Source: Brenneria bubanii (GTDB taxonomy: Bacteria; Pseudomonadota; Gammaproteobacteria; Enterobacterales; Enterobacteriaceae). From it: a stretch of DNA of 64,000 nucleotides. The stretch is from NCBI RefSeq assembly GCF_022378355.1, contig NZ_JAKMAJ010000013.1, positions 1 through 64,000 on the forward strand, given 5' to 3'. The position numbers were made by a program, and so were the translations under genes. A model generated the notes under the pieces. That model saw nothing but the letters and a program-made list of their open reading frames with translations, had not been told where the DNA came from and made no database searches. Below, piece by piece: positions 58,106 through 64,000 of the stretch. Each line of letters opens with the position of its first letter. Positions within the stretch are counted from its first letter, which is position 1.

Positions 58106-59844
58106 TGATCTTCTCCTGACTGCATAATTCCAGCGTTTACTTGTTCTGGTGAGCTATTCGCTTGCGAAACCATCGGCTGTTTATTGCGACGGGGAATATA
58201 AAAGCAAATTTCCGTACCGGGTTCCAACCGCCGAATATGTAATCCTTCGCCATACAATAAACGAACCCGGTGATGGACGTTCAACAGGCCGATTTTATTG
58301 CCCGGCACTTCATTCCTCGCTACGCGATCCATCGTTTCCTGGCTGATGCCATGGCCGGTATCTTTCACCGCGACCATTAACTTATCGCCCAAATCTTTCA
58401 CCGATACCACCACCGTCCCCTTTCCGCGACAGGGTTGAATGCCATGAACAATTGCGTTTTCCACCAATGGCTGTATCAGCAAGCTGGGGATTTTATAGGA
58501 CAGGTCGTCGTCAATGTCATAGATCACGGTTAATTTGGTGCCAAAACGAGCTTGCTCAATGGCAATATAGTCGCGGATTTGATAGAGCTCTTTCTTTATA
58601 TCAATCAGCGAATCGTCATTCAGTTCCAGGTTATATCGTAGATAGCGCGACAGATTGATCACTAACTGACGGGCGGTATCTGGATTGATGCGAATCGAAG
58701 AAGAGATGGCATTGAGCGCGTTAAACAGAAAATGTGGATTGATTTTACTCTGCAACGCCCGCAGCTCCGCTTTATTGGCCATATCACGCAGCTGTTCCGT
58801 ACGCGAAACCTCAATCTGCGTTGACATAATCTGCGACAGTCCCACGGCCATCACGCGTAGCGAATAGGTAATTTTGTGCGCGTGGCAATAATAAATCTTT
58901 AGCGTGCCGGTCACTTGTCCGTGCTCCGATAAAGGGATCACGATCATGGAGTGGATTTGCGGCGTCAGGTGCTGTTCATCATTATTTTTAATGATGATCT
59001 TGCCATCATCGATCGCCTGCTGCGTCATAGGGCTGATAATGTCGTGCCCGATATTGTATTTTTCTTCGCCGATGCCGACATAGGCCAGAATATGTCGGGT
59101 ATTGGTAATCGCCACGGCGTCCGCATTAATTTCCGTGCGGATGATATTGCAGATGGTCGTCAGCGAATCACTGTTGATATTACGGAAATAAGGCAGTGTC
59201 TTATGGGCAATGTCCAGCGCCAGCTTGGCCTGTCGGGCGGCAATCACTTCTTTTTCGTTGGCGACGCTTTGCACCAATAACACGATCAAGCCGATGCACA
59301 CCGTACCCAGGATCATCGGCGTGGCGATTTGAGAAACGATATCAAGCCCCAGTTCGACCGGTTTCGCCCAGACCACCACCAGCAGCATCGTCAGCGACTC
59401 ACACAGCATGCCGCCCAGAATACCCACGCTCCACTGCTGCTCTTTCTTGATTTTCAGATTAATATAGCCCGCCATCACGCCGGCAATCACGCTGGTGATC
59501 AGGCAAGGAACCGAGGTAATGCCGCCGATATCGATTAAATAGCGGTGAACCCCGGCAATCACGCCGGTGGCGATGCCTACCCAGGGGCCGAACAAAATGC
59601 CGCCTGACATCACCGCGATCACGCGGACGTTTACCAGCGAACCTTCAACGTTGATGCCGGAATAGGTGCCGAACAGCGCGAACAGCGAGAAAATGGCGGT
59701 GGCCATTACCCGTTCTCTGGGCGAGTGCTGCTCTTTTTGCAACAGCTGACGGAACTGCCGCGTACGGGTAAGAAAGAACAGGCAGATCAACATTAACGCC
59801 GCGCGGTCAAACACCGCCAGCAGCATTTCAAATAACTCGTGCAC
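58102..59844 (-). CDS. pyrS: LytS-type pyruvate-sensing histidine kinase PyrS (YpdA)
   Basis: A 580-residue sensor. An N-terminal 5TM-LYT domain (about 1-200; [18 protein letters not shown]) is followed by a GAF domain (about 220-350) and a kinase core with the phosphorylated His in [16 protein letters not shown] and ATP site DTGHGIS and [10 protein letters not shown]-like region. It matches E. coli YpdA along its length. It is the first gene of pyrS-pyrR-yhjX. Confidence 0.92.
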   Translation of the reverse strand: MHELFEMLLAVFDRAALMLICLFFLTRTRQFRQLLQKEQHSPRERVMATAIFSLFALFGTYSGINVEGSLVNVRVIAVMSGGILFGPWVGIATGVIAGVHRYLIDIGGITSVPCLITSVIAGVMAGYINLKIKKEQQWSVGILGGMLCESLTMLLVVVWAKPVELGLDIVSQIATPMILGTVCIGLIVLLVQSVANEKEVIAARQAKLALDIAHKTLPYFRNINSDSLTTICNIIRTEINADAVAITNTRHILAYVGIGEEKYNIGHDIISPMTQQAIDDGKIIIKNNDEQHLTPQIHSMIVIPLSEHGQVTGTLKIYYCHAHKITYSLRVMAVGLSQIMSTQIEVSRTEQLRDMANKAELRALQSKINPHFLFNALNAISSSIRINPDTARQLVINLSRYLRYNLELNDDSLIDIKKELYQIRDYIAIEQARFGTKLTVIYDIDDDLSYKIPSLLIQPLVENAIVHGIQPCRGKGTVVVSVKDLGDKLMVAVKDTGHGISQETMDRVARNEVPGNKIGLLNVHHRVRLLYGEGLHIRRLEPGTEICFYIPRRNKQPMVSQANSSPEQVNAGIMQSGEDQ

Positions 59845-59963
59845 AGCAAATTCCGAAAGTCAGGCCACAGGCAGGTCACTATAGAAAAAACGAGATCTAT
59901 ATTCCACTTTTAAGTCCCCCTAAGGGGAATTGCGGCAATACCGGGGGCAAAACACAGCACTCA

Positions 59964-62135
59964 TTACTCGACCGGGGAATTATTCAACTTCAATAATCTG
60001 GTGAAATCCTTCGCCGGCATCGGGCGCCCGAAAAAATAGCCCTGAGCCTCATCGCAACCGCGGCTTTTCAACTGCTCGCACGCCGCCGACGTTTCAACGC
60101 CTTCGGCAATCACGCCCAGACCGAAACTTTTCGCGAGATAGAGTATCGCCCAGACAATGGCCGCATCCGTTGACGAATCACACATCGTACGCACAAAGGT
60201 CTGGTCGATTTTAAGCCGCGTCACCGGGTAGTTTTTCAATACGCTGAGCGAGGCATAGCCGGTGCCGTAATCGTCAAACGCGATACCTATCCCCGCATCG
60301 CGCAGTTCACACAGCGGCTGCAACATATTCTCATCATGACGAAGAATGATGTTTTCCGTGATTTCCAACTCAAGCGAACTGGCAGGCAACCCCGTTTCGC
60401 GTAATACATCCGCGATTTTCTGCGACAAGGTTCCGTCACGGAACTGTGCGCTGAACAGATTGACGCTGATGCGGAAATTCTCAGCCCCCTTGCTACGCCA
60501 TGCGGCGGCTTGCCGACAGGCAGTTTTCAACGTCCAGTCGCCGACAGGTTCGGCCCAGGCGCCGGATTCCAGCGCGGTAAGAAACGCATTCGGGCAAAGC
60601 AGGCCCCGGTATGGGTGCCGCCAGCGAAGCAGCGCCTCCGCGCCCACAATTTTGTTATCCGACAGGCGGACCAAGGGTTGATAAAACATTTCAAACTCAT
60701 GTTTTTCATAAGCCCTGGCGAACTCTGACTGGAATGCCTGCTTGGCCTGAAAATTTTCCCGCAAAGCGGGGGTAAAGAAACGGTGGCAATTGCGCCCCTC
60801 CACCTTGGCCTGGTGCAGCGCCAAGTCCACATTGGTCAGCAACGCCTGAACCGTTATACCCTGTTCGGGGTAAAACGCTATGCCAATGCTGGCGCTGATA
60901 TTAATCTGGTCATCGCCCACCATTATTTTTTGCGCGACGGCATGAATTATTTGTTCGGCAATATTGGCGGCGGTTTCCCGACTATCCAATCCGGGGAACA
61001 CCAGACTGAACTCATCGCCGCCCATGCGAGCCACCATTACGCCGGTGCGCACATTGGCCTGCAGCCTTCTGGCGACGTTAACCAGAATATCATCTCCGGC
61101 GGCATGTCCGAGATTGTCGTTGATATCCTTAAAGTTATCCAGGTCAATGAGCATGAGGCACGTCGACAGTTCAGTTTTTAGCGTTTGGGTCAGCATTGAC
61201 CCCAGTAAGGTACGATTCGCCAGCCCGGTTAGCGGATCCATGTGCGCCAGCAAGGATAATCGCTCCTCGTTACGTCGACGTTCCGTGACGTCACGCAGAA
61301 TGGCGCTGTAGTTTACCTGGCTCCCCGCCTTCCACATGGACAGAAATAGTTCGACCAGAAGCAAGGTGCCATTTTTGACTCGAACATTCATCTCCAGCGT
61401 GGCGATGCCGCTAGACTGAAATTGCTTATCCGCAATCAACAGTTTCAACTGAGCGAAGGAAGATTCGGGAAGGAGCGTATCAACGCTGCGCCCAATGATT
61501 TCGCTGTCAACGTATTCGAGCATTTTTTGCGCGGCGGCATTCCAAAAGGTGATGATGCCTTTTTCGTTAACGCAGATAACGGTATCGGAAGAGGTGTGGG
61601 CAATATCCTCAAAACGCGCCTGGTTCACTTTTCGCGCCAGATTGAGCCGCCGCATCTCCAGTTTCGCCATAACCAGCGCGGCCAAATCCTGCAAATTGTG
61701 TTCATCTCTGGCGCTAAGGGCAGAGCGCGGTTTGATATCAATAATGCATAACGCGCCAATGGCGTAGCCGGATGGCGTTCGTAACGGGATACCGGCATAA
61801 AATCGAATGTACGGCGCGCCGGTAACCAGCGGATTCTGGCTGAAATGCGGGTCCTTACGCGCATCGGGAACCACTAAAATTTCCGTCCCCTGAATCGCAT
61901 GCACGCAGAAGGCGAGCTCTATCGGGGTCTCCTTCACGGACAGCCCCGTCCCTGCCGCGAACAACTGGCGTTCGGATTCCAACAAGGAGACCAATACAAT
62001 GGGGACATTAAAAACGTTTGCCGCCAGATTAATCAAGTGATTAAGATCCGGATCAAACAACGCGTTTTTAATGCCATACTCATGAAGAGCAGCAAGACGA
62101 TTAGCTTCACATTTATCTATTGGAGCACGTCTCAT
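59964..62135 (-). CDS. GAF-PAS-GGDEF-EAL cyclic-di-GMP protein
   Basis: A 723-residue sensor-effector. A GAF domain (about 30-165), PAS domain (about 175-290), GGDEF domain with intact GGDEF (about 373) and EAL domain with intact EAL (GAEALLRWRHP, about 495), LEITE, DDYGTGYASL and EGVET follow in order. Both catalytic sites look complete, so it could make and degrade c-di-GMP. No membrane segment is present. A full RxxD inhibitory motif was not clearly seen upstream of GGDEF. Confidence 0.9.
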   Translation of the reverse strand: MRRAPIDKCEANRLAALHEYGIKNALFDPDLNHLINLAANVFNVPIVLVSLLESERQLFAAGTGLSVKETPIELAFCVHAIQGTEILVVPDARKDPHFSQNPLVTGAPYIRFYAGIPLRTPSGYAIGALCIIDIKPRSALSARDEHNLQDLAALVMAKLEMRRLNLARKVNQARFEDIAHTSSDTVICVNEKGIITFWNAAAQKMLEYVDSEIIGRSVDTLLPESSFAQLKLLIADKQFQSSGIATLEMNVRVKNGTLLLVELFLSMWKAGSQVNYSAILRDVTERRRNEERLSLLAHMDPLTGLANRTLLGSMLTQTLKTELSTCLMLIDLDNFKDINDNLGHAAGDDILVNVARRLQANVRTGVMVARMGGDEFSLVFPGLDSRETAANIAEQIIHAVAQKIMVGDDQINISASIGIAFYPEQGITVQALLTNVDLALHQAKVEGRNCHRFFTPALRENFQAKQAFQSEFARAYEKHEFEMFYQPLVRLSDNKIVGAEALLRWRHPYRGLLCPNAFLTALESGAWAEPVGDWTLKTACRQAAAWRSKGAENFRISVNLFSAQFRDGTLSQKIADVLRETGLPASSLELEITENIILRHDENMLQPLCELRDAGIGIAFDDYGTGYASLSVLKNYPVTRLKIDQTFVRTMCDSSTDAAIVWAILYLAKSFGLGVIAEGVETSAACEQLKSRGCDEAQGYFFGRPMPAKDFTRLLKLNNSPVE

Positions 62136-62425
62136 GAAGTCCCCCTACAATATCCGTCGCTTTAACGCTCAGATTGAGACGCAAGCTTTCAAAGCATAAA
62201 TAAAACTCACTGTATAACGGCATGGAACAACGTAAAAATAAGCAATGCCACGAAAAAAAGCAGGACACTGTAAGCCGAACAGTAAAAAAAACTTATAACC
62301 TAATAGATTATAGTGGCAAAAAAAAACCTCGACCAGCAACTCCCAATCGTGAAAACAACAATCGCTCCAGGGAGTAAAAAATTTCTAATGTGTTGGCGAG
62401 ATAAGACCGTGACAATGCCTGGGCG
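62136..62425. other. Intergenic region between IclR-family gene and GGDEF-EAL gene
   Basis: About 290 AT-rich bases with several A-runs. It should hold the promoter of the GGDEF-EAL gene on the minus strand. No gene or hairpin is clear. Confidence 0.4.
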
Positions 62426-63145
62426 TCAGGATTGGTAACGATTCAGGATAGAAATACTGGAGGCCTTCACTTGAGCGAGCGCGTCTTTCATCACGGATAG
62501 ACAAGACTCAAAACGAAAGGAAGGAACGACTATTGAAATAGCGTGCGGAGCACGGCGGCACACGGCTAATGGAATGCCTATGGCGCAGATACCCTCGGCG
62601 TGTTCCTGATAATCAAAAGCGAAACCACAGGCTCTGACCTGGCGGATCTCCGCCAGTAATTTATCTACCGACGTAATGGTATATTTGGTTAACGCAGGCA
62701 TACCGTGCTTAAACAGTCCGACGATTTCATCATCGTCCATGTTGGAAAGGATCGCTTTGCCATTCGCCATGGCGTATAAGGGTTTTGGCCTATCGGAAGT
62801 CGGCACCACGCGAACAACCTGGTCGGAAATAATACGATCAAGGCAATAAACTTCAAGGCCATAGACGGTTGAGATGTCCACCGTTTCATGCGTCATTTCA
62901 TAAAGCGCCTCCAACGGCCGGCGCAGTTGGGCCGCGATATCCGAATAGGACATTTTTGCCAGTTCATTGATTCCCCACCCCAACCTGACGCTGGATTCGC
63001 TGCCTTCAACCAAATTTTCCGCTTTTAACGCATCGACGATGCGCTGTACCGTCGAACGGGGTAAATTTGTACGTAATGCTAATGCGCCCAGGCTGACACC
63101 TTCACCCCCCAAGGCTCGCAGAATGCCTGCGGCTCTTGATATCAC
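62426..63145 (-). CDS. IclR-family transcriptional regulator, start region possibly frameshifted
   Basis: A 239-residue frame opening at GTG 63145 with an IclR winged helix (SLGALALRTNLPRSTVQRIVDAL, about 18-40) and effector domain (YAMANGKAIL; GFAFDYQEHAEGICAIGIPL). The natural start appears to be ATG 63171 with GGGAG upstream, reading MNKKTKK, but this frame stops after nine codons. One more A in either of the two A-runs (7 and 6 bases) would join MNKKTKKIQ to VISRAAGILRAL. The GTG has no ribosome-binding site. It is divergent from an aldehyde dehydrogenase, its probable target. Confidence 0.75.
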   Translation of the reverse strand: MISRAAGILRALGGEGVSLGALALRTNLPRSTVQRIVDALKAENLVEGSESSVRLGWGINELAKMSYSDIAAQLRRPLEALYEMTHETVDISTVYGLEVYCLDRIISDQVVRVVPTSDRPKPLYAMANGKAILSNMDDDEIVGLFKHGMPALTKYTITSVDKLLAEIRQVRACGFAFDYQEHAEGICAIGIPLAVCRRAPHAISIVVPSFRFESCLSVMKDALAQVKASSISILNRYQS

Positions 63146-63440
63146 CTGAATTTTTTGGTTTTTTTATTCATCGCCGCTCCCGGACATATCTCAAAACCGT
63201 ACCACAATGTGGCTAATATTGTATTGGAATGAAATAGGCGTATTATGATTTTATGTTGACGCAAAGTTAAATTCAGGTCAGAAGATTGATGTAACTTTGC
63301 AAAAATGCATAACTAAAAATAGCGGCCTGCGGCTTGCCAAGGTTTGCATACGATGTCTATTCTGGTACGGTGTCTCACCATAAACCATTGAATGTATTTT
63401 AGTTTAAAACTGCACCCTATTCCTAAAAAGGAGATACAAC
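63146..63440. other. Divergent promoter region between IclR regulator and aldehyde dehydrogenase
   Basis: About 295 bases. It holds the alternative ATG start (63171) of the IclR gene, AT-rich promoter sequence and an AAAAGGAG ribosome-binding site for the dehydrogenase. No clear operator consensus was recognised. Confidence 0.5.
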
Positions 63441-64000
63441 ATGGCATATGCCACAACGAACCCCTACACCGGGGAACAGATCAAAACCTTTCCTGATGCA
63501 ACCGATGCAGAAGTTTCGTCAGCAATTGAACATGCTCATGTGACTTTCCTGGCATGGAAAAATACCTCCTTCGCCGAACGACGTTCCGTCATGCTGCGAG
63601 CCGCCGACCTGCTGCGTAAAGACAGCGACGAGCATGCGCGACTGCTGACGTTGGAAATGGGAAAACTGTTTGCCGAAGCGAAGGCAGAGGTCGAACTGTC
63701 TGCGCAGATTTTTGAATATTACGCCAAAAATGCCGAGTCTCTGCTGGAGCCGGAAAAACTGCCGGTGGCCGATCCCGCTGAAGGCGACGCGGTGGTATAT
63801 CATGACCCACTTGGCGTTCTGCTCGCGATTGAGCCCTGGAACTTCCCCTACTACCAGATCGCCCGCATCATTGCGCCGCAACTGTCTGCCGGGAATACGA
63901 TTCTGTTGAAACATGCTTCAAATGTGCCGCAAAGCGCCGCTCGCTTTGAGCGCCTGATGCTGGAAGCCGGTTTGCCGGCCGGTGGGTTCAAAAACCTGTA
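63441..64000 (+). CDS. NAD(P)-dependent aldehyde dehydrogenase, 5' part
   Basis: A partial gene running off the right edge, about 186 residues visible. Starts MAYATTNPYTGEQIKTF behind a strong AAGGAG site. The segment IEPWNFPYYQ (PWNFP motif, about 131-140) and LLKHASNVPQ are typical of aldehyde dehydrogenases, closest to the succinate-semialdehyde dehydrogenase (Sad/YneI) type by memory. The catalytic Glu and Cys lie beyond the window. Confidence 0.85.
   Translation, partial: MAYATTNPYTGEQIKTFPDATDAEVSSAIEHAHVTFLAWKNTSFAERRSVMLRAADLLRKDSDEHARLLTLEMGKLFAEAKAEVELSAQIFEYYAKNAESLLEPEKLPVADPAEGDAVVYHDPLGVLLAIEPWNFPYYQIARIIAPQLSAGNTILLKHASNVPQSAARFERLMLEAGLPAGGFKNL

Overview
The window looks like chromosomal DNA of a plant-associated enterobacterium of the order Enterobacterales, most plausibly family Pectobacteriaceae (Brenneria/Pectobacterium/Dickeya-like). 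The proteins resemble Escherichia coli orthologues closely and gene order is largely shared, but kduD and kdgR (pectin and ketodeoxyuronate catabolism) point to the soft-rot and tree-pathogen branch. The genus is inferred from remembered protein families, not from a database search.

Layout. 0-0.4 kb: tail of a phage-type integrase remnant. 0.4-1.6 kb: ycgN and ycgM. 1.7-5.2 kb: an L-tartrate locus (ttdR intact; ttdA, ttdB and ttdT all broken) lying between ycgM and ycgL, which are neighbours in E. coli. 5.4-7.6 kb: ycgL and minCDE. 7.7-26.3 kb: a block collinear with E. coli rnd-fadD-yeaY-tsaB-yoaA-yoaB-yoaH-pabB-nudL-yoaE-manXYZ-yobD-mntP-rlmA-cspC-yobF, with a RhtB-type exporter plus a PchB-like chorismate mutase placed after nudL. 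manX and manY are pseudogenes and manZ is open. 26.3-51 kb: genes that lie elsewhere in E. coli: sitABCD, yniA/B/C, kduD, ydjM, tcyP, an RcnB-like gene, osmE, nadE, yddG, an ABC exporter, a DUF1176 gene and the classical thrS-infC-rpmI-rplT-pheM-pheS-pheT-ihfA operon. 51.2-53.1 kb: a lipoprotein, a broken LysE-type exporter and an FMN-binding protein. 53.2-55.7 kb: the E. coli order resumes with yebO, kdgR and htpX. 55.9-59.8 kb: yhjX with its PyrSR (YpdAB) pyruvate-sensing system. 60-64 kb: a GAF-PAS-GGDEF-EAL protein, an IclR regulator and the start of a divergent aldehyde dehydrogenase.

How the parts work together. Much of the window is housekeeping: division-site selection, translation factors and tRNA charging with autoregulatory leaders, NAD synthesis, folate and t6A synthesis. 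Regulatory RNA is well represented: the pheM attenuator, the thrS operator, the AUU start of infC, a yybP-ykoY manganese riboswitch on mntP and a uORF coupled to yoaE. Supported binding sites are a LexA box at ydjM, a Fur box at sitA and PyrR direct repeats before yhjX.

The main biological signal is gene decay. ttdA, ttdB, ttdT, manX, manY, a lysE-type gene and the integrase are broken by different lesion types (nonsense, tandem duplication, large deletion, single-base indels), and an IclR gene has a possible start-region frameshift. This suggests recent niche restriction with loss of tartrate use and of the mannose PTS. I found no CRISPR array, tRNA, rRNA or intact mobile element, and no gene cluster I would call a new defence or biosynthetic system. 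The most novel items are several very short ORFs and a switch-like hairpin upstream of kduD.
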